Assembly (NCBI RefSeq): GCF_042670205.1
Contig: NZ_JBHUWD010000026.1
Location: forward strand, 1-64,000
Direction of reading: 5' to 3'
Source: Luteimicrobium sp042670205
GTDB lineage: Bacteria > Actinomycetota > Actinomycetes > Actinomycetales > Cellulomonadaceae
DNA length: 64,000 nucleotides
This document shows, in pieces, positions 49,676 through 56,926 of this stretch. Under the pieces are notes generated by a model. The model was not told where the DNA came from. It ran no database searches and saw only the letters and a list, made by a program, of their open reading frames with translations. The position numbers and the translations under genes were made by a program. Position 1 is the stretch's first letter. Each line of letters starts with the position of its first letter.

Positions 49676-50665
49676 TCAGGGCGCGGGCGGCTGCTGCGCG
49701 GGCTGGAGCTCACCCCGCAGCACCACGGTCCGAGCCGGCTGCGTGTCGCCGCCGATCCGGTCGAGCAGCATCCGGGCCGCGGTCACGCCCATCTCGCGCG
49801 CCGGCAGCCGGACCACGGACACCACGCTCGGCGAGAGCGTGGTGAACGGCAGCGACCCGATCACGGCCACGCCCACCCGCGGCGGAGTGAGGCCGCGCTC
49901 GGTGAGCACCTGGATGGTCCCGACGCCGAGCAGGTTGTTCCCGGCGACGACGGCCTCGGGCGGCTCGGGCAGCGCGAGGAAGCGCTCCATCGCCTCCCGG
50001 CCCCCGTTCACCTGGAAGCTCGAGTAGACGAGCAGCTCGTCGAGGTCGAGCTCGGGCGCGCGCCGGGCCATCACGGCGCGCCACCCCTGGGCGCGCTGGG
50101 CCGCGGTCTCGATCGACTCGGGGCCGGTCACGCACGCGATCCGACGGTAGCCCGCGTCGAGGAGGTTCTCGGTGGCGGCCTGGCCCGCGGACCGGTTGGC
50201 CATGACGACGCCGTCGACGTCGTAGCCGGACGCCCGGTCGACCGCCACGACGGGGCGGCCGGTCGCGAGGACCTGGTCGAGGCTCGTCTCGCTCGACGCG
50301 GCGGCGATGATGACGCCCGCCATCTGCTCGGAGATGGCGATCCGGAGGTAGGTGTCCTCCTTGGCGACCTGGGAGTCGGAGTTGCAGAGCACCACCGAGT
50401 ACCCCGCCTCCGAGGCGACGTCCTCCACCCCTCGCGCCATCTCCGTGAAGTGCGGGTTCTCGATGTCCGGGATGACCAGCGCGACGACCTCGGACGCCTG
50501 ACGCCGCAGGGACCGGGCCGTCCGGTTGGGCGTGAAGTCGAGCTGACGAGCGGCCTCGCGGACCGCGGCGGCCTTCTCCGCGGACACGCCCACGTTGTTG
50601 AACACGCGCGAGACCGTGGCCGGCGAGACGCCCGCGAGCTTGGCGACCTCGTAGATCGTTGACAT
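49676..50665 (-). CDS. LacI-family transcriptional regulator of the sugar locus
   Basis: A 329-residue LacI/GalR repressor: helix-turn-helix at about 4-23 (IYEVAKLAGVSPATVSRVFN), hinge RTARSLRRQASEVV, and a periplasmic-binding-like effector domain. The ATG follows CGGAGG. It is divergent from the GH172 gene and transcribed toward the kinase operon. Three copies of one dyad at locus promoters make it the obvious local regulator. The inducer is probably a free or phosphorylated sugar of the pathway (inference). Confidence 0.93.
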   Translation of the reverse strand: MSTIYEVAKLAGVSPATVSRVFNNVGVSAEKAAAVREAARQLDFTPNRTARSLRRQASEVVALVIPDIENPHFTEMARGVEDVASEAGYSVVLCNSDSQVAKEDTYLRIAISEQMAGVIIAAASSETSLDQVLATGRPVVAVDRASGYDVDGVVMANRSAGQAATENLLDAGYRRIACVTGPESIETAAQRAQGWRAVMARRAPELDLDELLVYSSFQVNGGREAMERFLALPEPPEAVVAGNNLLGVGTIQVLTERGLTPPRVGVAVIGSLPFTTLSPSVVSVVRLPAREMGVTAARMLLDRIGGDTQPARTVVLRGELQPAQQPPAP

Positions 50666-50693
50666 GGGCCTCCGCCCGGGAGAGTCCTTCACG

Positions 50694-50737
50694 TTGACAC
50701 GTGGGTGGCCTCACCCTACAGTGCTGAAATCGATTCC
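50694..50737 (+). promoter_or_regulatory. GH172 gene promoter with LacI operator (site 2)
   Basis: A near-consensus promoter: TTGACA (50694-50699), 17-bp spacer, TACAGT (50717-50722). The dyad GAAATCGATTCC (50726-50737) covers the expected transcription start. It differs by one base from sites 1 and 3. Confidence 0.85.
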
Positions 50738-50806
50738 GCCACTGCGTGCGGCCGCTGTCACCGCAGGTCGCGACGGAGAAACCCGACACGAGGAAGTGCG
50801 GTCACC

Positions 50807-51940
50807 ATGAGCCAGCCCACCCCCGGGGCCACCGCGATCGCGGCCCTGCGCGACCTGAGCACCCGCTCGATCTCGCCCGAGAACTTCGACGGCGCGCCCG
50901 GCGGCGGCGCCCGCGCGACGACCGGGACGGGCGCCGCGTGCGCGCGCGACCTCGGGCCGGGCTGGAAGATCTCGCCGAGCGTCGACGTCGAGCCCGGGGC
51001 CACGTTCGACCTCGCACGCATCGACGGGCCCGGCCGCATCACGCACGTCTGGCTCACGACGCACACCGACCACTGGCGCACCCTCCTGCTGCGCGCCTAC
51101 TGGGACGGCGCGGACGAACCCGCGGTCGAGGTCCCCCTCGGCGACTTCTTCTGCAACGGCTGGGGCGTGTTCGCGCAGGTGAGCTCGCAGGTCGTCGCCG
51201 CGAACCCGCACGGCGGCTTCAACTCGTACTGGCCGATGCCGTTCCGCAGCGGGGCGCGGCTCACCCTCGAGAACACGTCCGAGGTCGCGGCCCGCGTCTA
51301 CTACCAGGTCACGTACGAGGTCGGTGGCGACCACAGCCAGGACGGCTACTTCCACGCGCAGTGGCGGCGGTCGAACCCGCTCGAGGACCGCACGCCGCAC
51401 GTCCTCGTGGACGGCGTGGAGGGCAAGGGGCAGTACGTCGGCACGTACCTCGCCTGGGGTGCCAACTCCAACGGCTGGTGGGGCGAGGGCGAGATCAAGT
51501 TCTACCTCGACGGCGACACCGACCACCCGAGCATCTGCGGCACCGGGACGGAGGACTACTTCGGTGGCGCCTGGAACTTCGACGTCCCCGGCCAGGGCTA
51601 CACGCCGTACACGACGCCGTACCTCGGCCTGCCGCAGGTGATCCGGCCGGACGGTCTCTACGTCTCGCAGCAGCGGTTCGGGATGTACCGGTGGCACCTG
51701 CCCGACCCGATCTACTTCTCGCAGCGCCTCGCTCGCGTCGACATCCAGGCCCTCGGCTGGCGCAGCGGCTGGCGCTACCTGCCCCTGCGTGACGACATCG
51801 CCTCGACGGCGATGTTCTACCTCGACCGGCCCACGGCCCGCCGGCCTCGGACGCCGAGCGCCGACGACATGGAGGTGCACCTGGGCACCGCCCCCGTGCC
51901 CGACATCGGCGCCACTCCCCCGCGCGAGCCGCGGGACTGA
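50807..51940 (+). CDS. Glycoside hydrolase family 172 (DUF2961) protein
   Basis: A 377-residue cytoplasmic protein of the DUF2961/GH172 family. Family hallmarks are RDLGPGWKISP near residue 48, PLGDFFCNGWG, GGFNSYWPMPF, WWGEGEIKFYLDGD (Glu227/Glu229) and CGTGTEDYFGGAW (Glu249), where the catalytic glutamates are expected. Known GH172 activities are alpha-D-fructofuranosidase, difructose-anhydride synthase and exo-alpha-D-arabinofuranosidase. The isomerase/kinase pair in the same regulon favours D-arabinofuranose, since fructose would need neither. It is divergent from LacI, under operator site 2. Confidence 0.88.
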   Translation: MSQPTPGATAIAALRDLSTRSISPENFDGAPGGGARATTGTGAACARDLGPGWKISPSVDVEPGATFDLARIDGPGRITHVWLTTHTDHWRTLLLRAYWDGADEPAVEVPLGDFFCNGWGVFAQVSSQVVAANPHGGFNSYWPMPFRSGARLTLENTSEVAARVYYQVTYEVGGDHSQDGYFHAQWRRSNPLEDRTPHVLVDGVEGKGQYVGTYLAWGANSNGWWGEGEIKFYLDGDTDHPSICGTGTEDYFGGAWNFDVPGQGYTPYTTPYLGLPQVIRPDGLYVSQQRFGMYRWHLPDPIYFSQRLARVDIQALGWRSGWRYLPLRDDIASTAMFYLDRPTARRPRTPSADDMEVHLGTAPVPDIGATPPREPRD

Positions 51941-51943
51941 CCA

Positions 51944-51995
51944 CCGGGAGGGCAGCGACCACGCGTGGGACCGACCGCGGGCCGCTGCCTCCGGG
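51944..51995. terminator. Bidirectional terminator between GH172 gene and ABC operon
   Basis: GGAGGGCAGCG (51947-51957) pairs with CGCTGCCTCC (51983-51992) with one bulged G. It lies between convergent stop codons. Confidence 0.5.
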
Positions 51996-52006
51996 AGTCC
52001 GGCCCG

Positions 52007-52903
52007 TCACTTGAGGCCGGCGAGCTTGATGTTCCCGATGATCTGCCGCTGGAAGACCAGGAAGAGCACGATCACGGGCGCCGCCGCGAGCACGGAGCCC
52101 GCCATGAGCAGCCCGAGCTCGGAGCTCCGCTCCGACCGGAAGTTCGCGAGGTACTGCTGGACGACGTACTTGTCGGGGCTCGTGATCGTGAGGATCGGCC
52201 AGACGTAGGAGTTCCAGTACGCGAGGAACGACGTGATACCCATGACCACGAACGGCGGCTTGGACAGCGGCACGAACAGCCGCCAGAAGATGCCGAGCCG
52301 GCCGCAGCCGTCCAGCATCGCGGCCTCCTCGAGGCTCGAGGGGATGCTCAGGTAGAACTGCCGGATGAAGAAGATGGTCGCCGCGTTCGCTGCGCCCGGG
52401 ACCACCAGCACGGCCAGCGTGTCGAGCATCGCGAGCTTGGTCACGACGATGAAGCTCGTGAGCAGGATCGTCATGCCCGGGATGAACATCGTCGTGATGA
52501 CGACCGTCCAGATGGTCCGTCTGAAGCGGAAGTCGAGCCTCGCGAACGCGTAGGCGGCGAGGGAGTTCACGCTGAGGCTGAGCACCGTGAAGAGCACGGC
52601 GCCGCCGAACGTCCACGCCATCGTCCGCAGGAACGTCGGGTCCGACAGGATCTGGGTGTAGTTGTGCCACTGCCACACCTCCGGGAAGAACTGGAACGGC
52701 GTCGCGACGACCTCGGTCTTCGACTTGAACCCTGCGATCACCATCCAGGCGAGCGGGAACAGGGCGACGAGCACGAACGCTGCGCCGGCGACCCCCTTGC
52801 CCGTGCCGACCAGCCACCAGGCCGCCCCGCGCCGAGGGTGCGGCCGGTCCGACCTGCTAGGCGCGCCCGCGCCCACGGCCTCGATCTCGTACGCGACGGC
52901 CAT
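52007..52903 (-). CDS. Carbohydrate ABC transporter permease (MalG type)
   Basis: A 298-residue CUT1 inner-membrane permease with six helices and the EAA motif EEAAMLDGCGRLGIFWRLFVP that docks the ATPase. The C-terminus GNIKLAGLK is typical of MalG-type proteins. Its ATG overlaps the upstream permease stop (TGATG). No ATPase gene is in the locus, so it probably shares a housekeeping MsmK/MalK-type ATPase. Confidence 0.93.
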   Translation of the reverse strand: MAVAYEIEAVGAGAPSRSDRPHPRRGAAWWLVGTGKGVAGAAFVLVALFPLAWMVIAGFKSKTEVVATPFQFFPEVWQWHNYTQILSDPTFLRTMAWTFGGAVLFTVLSLSVNSLAAYAFARLDFRFRRTIWTVVITTMFIPGMTILLTSFIVVTKLAMLDTLAVLVVPGAANAATIFFIRQFYLSIPSSLEEAAMLDGCGRLGIFWRLFVPLSKPPFVVMGITSFLAYWNSYVWPILTITSPDKYVVQQYLANFRSERSSELGLLMAGSVLAAAPVIVLFLVFQRQIIGNIKLAGLK

Positions 52904-53856
52904 CAGTCCACCAGCTTTTCGGAGTTGACGAAGCGGAACACCAGCGCGGACACCGTGCCGAGGACGACGAACAGCAGCAGCGCCGCCGCGATCGAGTAGC
53001 CCACGTTGATGTCGTTGCGGAAGTGGTTGAAGATGAACAGGTTCGGCAACGTCGTGGAGTCGAGCGGGCCGCCCTGCGTCATCACGAGGGGGAGCTCGAA
53101 CTGCTGGATCGCGGCGACGAAGCCGGTGATCATGAGGTACAGGCCGATGTTCTTCATCTGGGGCAGCGTGATGTACCGCGTCTTCTGGCCCCAGTTGGCG
53201 CCCTCCATCGCCGCCGCCTCGTAGTACTCGGTCGGGATGTCGACCATGGCCGCGACCATGATGAGCGACTGCAGCCCGACGCCCAGCCAGATCGCCGGCA
53301 CCGCGATCGCGACGAGCGCCCACGTCGGGTCGCCGAGCCAGGCGACCGGGCTCACGCCGAACAGCCCGAGGAACCAGTTGAGGAGCCCGCCCGAGTAGTC
53401 GTAGATGAGGACGAACAGGATCGACGTGATGACCGTGGACACGATCGTCGGGACGTAGATGCTGACCTTCAGCACGCTGGCGAACCGCTTCGAGACGCTC
53501 ACGACCAGGCTCGAGAAGAGGAACGCCAGCACGAGCATCGGCGGGACGGTGAGCAGCACGAACACGAAGCCGCGTTTGATCGTGTCCCAGAAGAGCGGGT
53601 CCGTCAGGACGTCCGTGTAGTTCTTCCAGCCCACGAACTCGGGCGCCTTGTAGAAGCTCCAGTCCTGGAACGACAGGTACCCGGCGTAGCCCGCAGGCCA
53701 CAGGACGAAGACCCCCAGCAGCACGACGGCAGGTGCGATCAGCAGGTACGCGACCTTGCTGTCGCGGTACCGCTTGCGCCTCGTCCTGTCCTCCGGGCGG
53801 CCACCGGCCGCGTCGGCCACGTCACCGCGCGGCACCCTCAAGGTCTCGCTCGCCAT
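52903..53856 (-). CDS. Carbohydrate ABC transporter permease (MalF type)
   Basis: A 317-residue CUT1 permease with six helices, opening VAYLLIAPAVVLLGVFVLWP. The EAA loop is EYYEAAAMEGANWGQKTRYI, and LPLVMTQGGPLDSTTLPN follows near the C-terminus. It pairs with the downstream MalG-type protein. A long stem-loop separates it from the upstream binding-protein gene. Confidence 0.93.
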   Translation of the reverse strand: MASETLRVPRGDVADAAGGRPEDRTRRKRYRDSKVAYLLIAPAVVLLGVFVLWPAGYAGYLSFQDWSFYKAPEFVGWKNYTDVLTDPLFWDTIKRGFVFVLLTVPPMLVLAFLFSSLVVSVSKRFASVLKVSIYVPTIVSTVITSILFVLIYDYSGGLLNWFLGLFGVSPVAWLGDPTWALVAIAVPAIWLGVGLQSLIMVAAMVDIPTEYYEAAAMEGANWGQKTRYITLPQMKNIGLYLMITGFVAAIQQFELPLVMTQGGPLDSTTLPNLFIFNHFRNDINVGYSIAAALLLFVVLGTVSALVFRFVNSEKLVD

Positions 53857-53874
53857 CGTGCGTCTCCCGTCCTG

Positions 53875-53921
53875 CCCCGGGCCGTGCGGGAGCGGCCCTC
53901 CCGCTGCCGCACGGCCCGGGG
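53875..53921 (-). terminator. Long intra-operon stem-loop between binding-protein and permease genes
   Basis: A perfect 15-bp stem (53875-53889 / 53907-53921) is continued by an inner 5-bp stem (AGCGG 53891-53895 with CCGCT 53901-53905). No T-tract. It lies ten bases after the binding-protein stop and probably raises that protein relative to the permeases by protecting the 3' end of its message. Confidence 0.7.
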
Positions 53922-53931
53922 CGTCGTGCCA

Positions 53932-55305
53932 CTAGTTCTTCGGCGCCTTGGAGGCCAGGTCCTGGCTCGAGATGACCTTCTTGATCGCAGCCTCGGCCGT
54001 CCCGATCGCCTTGTCGGGGCTGGCCGCACCCTTCATCACGGATTCCATCGCGGTACCGACCGCGAGCGAGACGTCCCACGGGTAGGTCGGCTCCGGGATC
54101 GCCGTCGGGGCGATCTGGTTGACGACGATGTCGGACCACGGAGCGTTCGCGGCGCCCTCGTCCTTGGCGACCGCCTCCTGCACGGACTTGCGGACGGGCA
54201 CCTTCGTGAACTGCGTGTCCACGAAGAACGGCACCACGTTGGCCGGGTCGCCCGCGATCGCCCAGGTGAGGAACTTGCCCGCCGCGTCGGCGTGCTGCGA
54301 CTTCGCGTCGACGACCCACTTGAAGTTGCCCAGCGTGGTCGCGGTGCGCCCGCCGGCGTCGGGCGCGTTCGGGAACGCCCCGACGCCGGTCTTCGCGAGC
54401 AGGTCCTTGTAGTCCGAGCCGATCTCGGACATCATCCACGAGCCCGAGACCTTGAACGCGACCTTCTTCTGACCGAAGTCCTTACCCTCGACGTATGCGG
54501 CGAGGGGCTGCTTGGGCATGTAGCCGTTGTCCCAGAGCTTCTTGTAGTCGTCCATGAGCGCCCGGTAGCCGTCGTCGTCGATGTCCGGGGCCGTCCAGTC
54601 GTCGGTGAGCGCCGTGTGGCCGGCGAAGTTGTACTGCTGCCCGACGGTCGACCAGGCGAACGTCGCGGCGTCCTGCGCGGGGGCGATGCAGTACTGCCCC
54701 GACTTCAGGGTCGGCTTGATCTTGGCGCAGTCCGCGAGCAGCTCGTCCCACGTCGTCGGACCGTGCTCGGGATCGATTCCAGCCGCCTGCAGCATGTCCT
54801 TGTTCCAGAACAGCACCGACTGCGCCTCGAGCAGCAGCGGGTACGCGTAGTACGTCCCGTCCAGCTCCGACACCGGCTTGGCCGCGTCGATGATCTGGTT
54901 CAGGGCGTCGTCCGGGACGATCCCGTCGAGCTTGTGGAGCTGACCTGCGTTGACGGCGTCCTGGATGGAGCCGGAGTGCGTGTAGATGTCGGGCGCCTTG
55001 CCCGCGGCCTGGGCGGCCTTCATCTTCTGGTCCCAGGCGTCGGCGGGCACCTCGGTGTCCACGACCTTGATCTCCGACTGGGAGTCGTTGAACTTCTTGA
55101 CGATGTCCTTGTACCAGGCGTTCTCGGGCGGGGTGAACGTGCGGTGCCAGAACTGGATCGTGGTCGTGCTGCCGGCCCCGCCACCCCCCTTCGCCTCGTC
55201 GTCCTTGCTCTGGCCGGGTGTGCTCGATCCGCAGCCTGCGAACATCAGGGCGGCCGCCGCGGCGGCCGACACGCCTACGAAGAGCTTGGTGCGTCGGGTG
55301 TGCAT
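53932..55305 (-). CDS. Carbohydrate ABC transporter substrate-binding lipoprotein
   Basis: A 457-residue CUT1 family-1 binding lipoprotein. The signal peptide ends in the lipobox MFAGC with lipidated Cys25, followed by a Ser/Gly/Asp linker and the two-lobed binding domain (TIQFWHRTFTPPENAWYKDI onward). Aromatic residues (several Trp and Tyr) suit an oligosaccharide ligand. Given the cytoplasmic GH172 and GH116, the imported ligand is probably an oligosaccharide cleaved inside. Expression is from the promoter with operator site 3. Confidence 0.93.
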   Translation of the reverse strand: MHTRRTKLFVGVSAAAAAALMFAGCGSSTPGQSKDDEAKGGGGAGSTTTIQFWHRTFTPPENAWYKDIVKKFNDSQSEIKVVDTEVPADAWDQKMKAAQAAGKAPDIYTHSGSIQDAVNAGQLHKLDGIVPDDALNQIIDAAKPVSELDGTYYAYPLLLEAQSVLFWNKDMLQAAGIDPEHGPTTWDELLADCAKIKPTLKSGQYCIAPAQDAATFAWSTVGQQYNFAGHTALTDDWTAPDIDDDGYRALMDDYKKLWDNGYMPKQPLAAYVEGKDFGQKKVAFKVSGSWMMSEIGSDYKDLLAKTGVGAFPNAPDAGGRTATTLGNFKWVVDAKSQHADAAGKFLTWAIAGDPANVVPFFVDTQFTKVPVRKSVQEAVAKDEGAANAPWSDIVVNQIAPTAIPEPTYPWDVSLAVGTAMESVMKGAASPDKAIGTAEAAIKKVISSQDLASKAPKN

Positions 55306-55614
55306 GTGTCCCTCCTCAGGAACACGGCTCGTCAGTGAGCCGTCGAGGTCTCCGGCCTGTCGGCCGACCGCATCGAGGGAGCGACGACCGGTCTGGGTCG
55401 TCGTCGATCCGCATCACGTGACACAGTAGAAGAAATCGATTTCAGACGCAACGGCCCGGACGCATCTCCACCGGTTCGTGACCTTCGGGCCGGATCCGCG
55501 CCGGCTTCGGTCCGGGCGACCCCACGCCCGCGCGCCCACCCCGCCCAGCGCTCCTGCGACGCGCCCGCGCAGAACAAGTCCCGTTCTCCCGCGCGACGTC
55601 GCAGGTGCCCTCGG
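55306..55614. other. Intergenic region upstream of ABC operon
   Basis: A 309-bp stretch between the binding-protein gene and the TPR gene, both on the minus strand. Its left half is the leader and promoter of the ABC operon (operator site 3 at 55432-55443). In 55452-55614 I see no gene and no clear structure. This is the right edge of the accessory segment. Confidence 0.6.
55423..55451 (-). promoter_or_regulatory. ABC operon promoter with LacI operator (site 3)
   Basis: Minus strand: TTGCGT (55451-55446), 17-bp spacer, TACTGT (55428-55423). The dyad GAAATCGATTTC (55432-55443) lies in the spacer, exactly as at site 1. On the minus strand sites 1 and 3 share GTCTGAAATCGATTTC. Confidence 0.8.
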
Positions 55615-56073
55615 CTACTTCGAGGAGGACGCGGCAGTCGCGTGGAGCTTCACGGCGTGCCGCAGCGCCTCGCGCGCCCGACGCCGGTCCCCCGACGCGT
55701 CGTAGGCGAAGCCCAGGTTGAACCAGGCGCGCCAGTCGTCGGGCGCCGCCTCGACGTCCGCCTGACGGAGCGCGAACTGCGCGTCCGCGGCATCACGGTC
55801 GATCCGGCCGCCGGGCGAGCGGGGCAGGTCGTCGACGGGCAGCCCGCCCTGGGCGTGGAGCTCGTTCGCGAGGCCCTGGACGCGGGACGCGAACCACCAC
55901 TCGCGCCCGATGTACCAGAGCGCGAGCACAGGGATGACGATCAGGCAGACGCCGATCGCGATCCCTACGGCCTCACCGGAACCGAGGAGCGCGACCACCG
56001 CGCGGCCGATCGCGAAGGCGTACACCACGAGCACGGCGGTCGCGAGCAGCGCCCCGAGCAGTCCCTTGCGCAT
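55615..56073 (-). CDS. Membrane protein with C-terminal TPR-like helices
   Basis: A 152-residue protein with two membrane helices (about 6-30 and 33-53) and a soluble C-terminal part containing one tetratricopeptide-like repeat, WRAWFNLGFAYDASGDRRRAREALRHAV. Function unknown; such proteins often follow dapB in Micrococcales. It starts ten bp after dapB on the same strand and should be cotranscribed. Confidence 0.82.
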   Translation of the reverse strand: MRKGLLGALLATAVLVVYAFAIGRAVVALLGSGEAVGIAIGVCLIVIPVLALWYIGREWWFASRVQGLANELHAQGGLPVDDLPRSPGGRIDRDAADAQFALRQADVEAAPDDWRAWFNLGFAYDASGDRRRAREALRHAVKLHATAASSSK

Positions 56074-56083
56074 CGTCGGCCCC

Positions 56084-56872
56084 TCAGCCGAGGTCGAGGA
56101 CGTGCTCGAGCCCGACCGTCAGCCCGGGCCGCCGGGTGACCTCGCGCACGGCGAGCACGACACCCGGCATGAACGAGACCCGGTCGAACGAGTCCTGGCG
56201 GATGACGAGCTGCTCGCCGACGTTGCCCAGGAGGATCTCCTCGTGCGCGACGAGCCCGCGCAGGCGGACCGCGTGCACGCGCACCCCGTCGACGTCGGCG
56301 CCGCGGGCCTCGAAGCCCGACTCCGTCGCGTCGGGGCTCGGCGCGACGCCGGCCGCAGCGCGCGCGGCGGCGACCGCGCGGGCCGTGTGCGTGGCGGTGC
56401 CGCTGGGCGCGTCGAGCTTGTCAGGGTGGTGCAGCTCGATCACCTCGACCGACTCGAAGTAGCGCGCCGCCTTCGTGGCGAACGTCATCGCGAGCACCGC
56501 GGACAGCCCGAAGTTCGGAGCCACGATCACCCCGAGGTCGACGCCCTCGGCCGCGCGACGGGCGAGGTGCTCGTGCACCCGCGCCTGACGCTCGGCGGTC
56601 CACCCCGTCGTCCCGACGACGACGTGCACCCCGGCGCCGAGCGCCGCGTGCACGTTGTCCTCGGTGACGTCGGGCCGGGTGAAGTCGACAGCGACGTCGG
56701 CGCCCGAGTCCGCCAGCGCCTGCGCGACGTCGTCGCCGCGGGTCACGCGCGCCACCAGCTCGAGGCCGGTGGCGGCGTCGATCGCGTCGCAGGTCGTACG
56801 GCCCATGCGGCCGTCGGCGCCGAGCACCGCCACGCGCAGCGCGGTCGTCGTCGGGGTCCCCTGGTCGGTCAC
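56084..56872 (-). CDS. dapB: 4-hydroxy-tetrahydrodipicolinate reductase
   Basis: DapB performs the second step of the diaminopimelate/lysine branch, following DapA. The 262-residue enzyme has the NAD(P) motif VAVLGADGRMGR (14-25), DFTRPD, GTTGW and the catalytic ELHHPDKLDAPSGTA. The GTG start is at 56870-56872. It follows the M16 protease gene on the same strand, as in most actinobacteria. dapA is displaced 15 kb away by the accessory segment. Confidence 0.96.
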   Translation of the reverse strand: MTDQGTPTTTALRVAVLGADGRMGRTTCDAIDAATGLELVARVTRGDDVAQALADSGADVAVDFTRPDVTEDNVHAALGAGVHVVVGTTGWTAERQARVHEHLARRAAEGVDLGVIVAPNFGLSAVLAMTFATKAARYFESVEVIELHHPDKLDAPSGTATHTARAVAAARAAAGVAPSPDATESGFEARGADVDGVRVHAVRLRGLVAHEEILLGNVGEQLVIRQDSFDRVSFMPGVVLAVREVTRRPGLTVGLEHVLDLG

Positions 56873-56926
56873 GCGGTCACCTTCCGGTCGGTATCGGCGG
56901 GCACGGTCTGGGCCGCCTCGGGGAGG

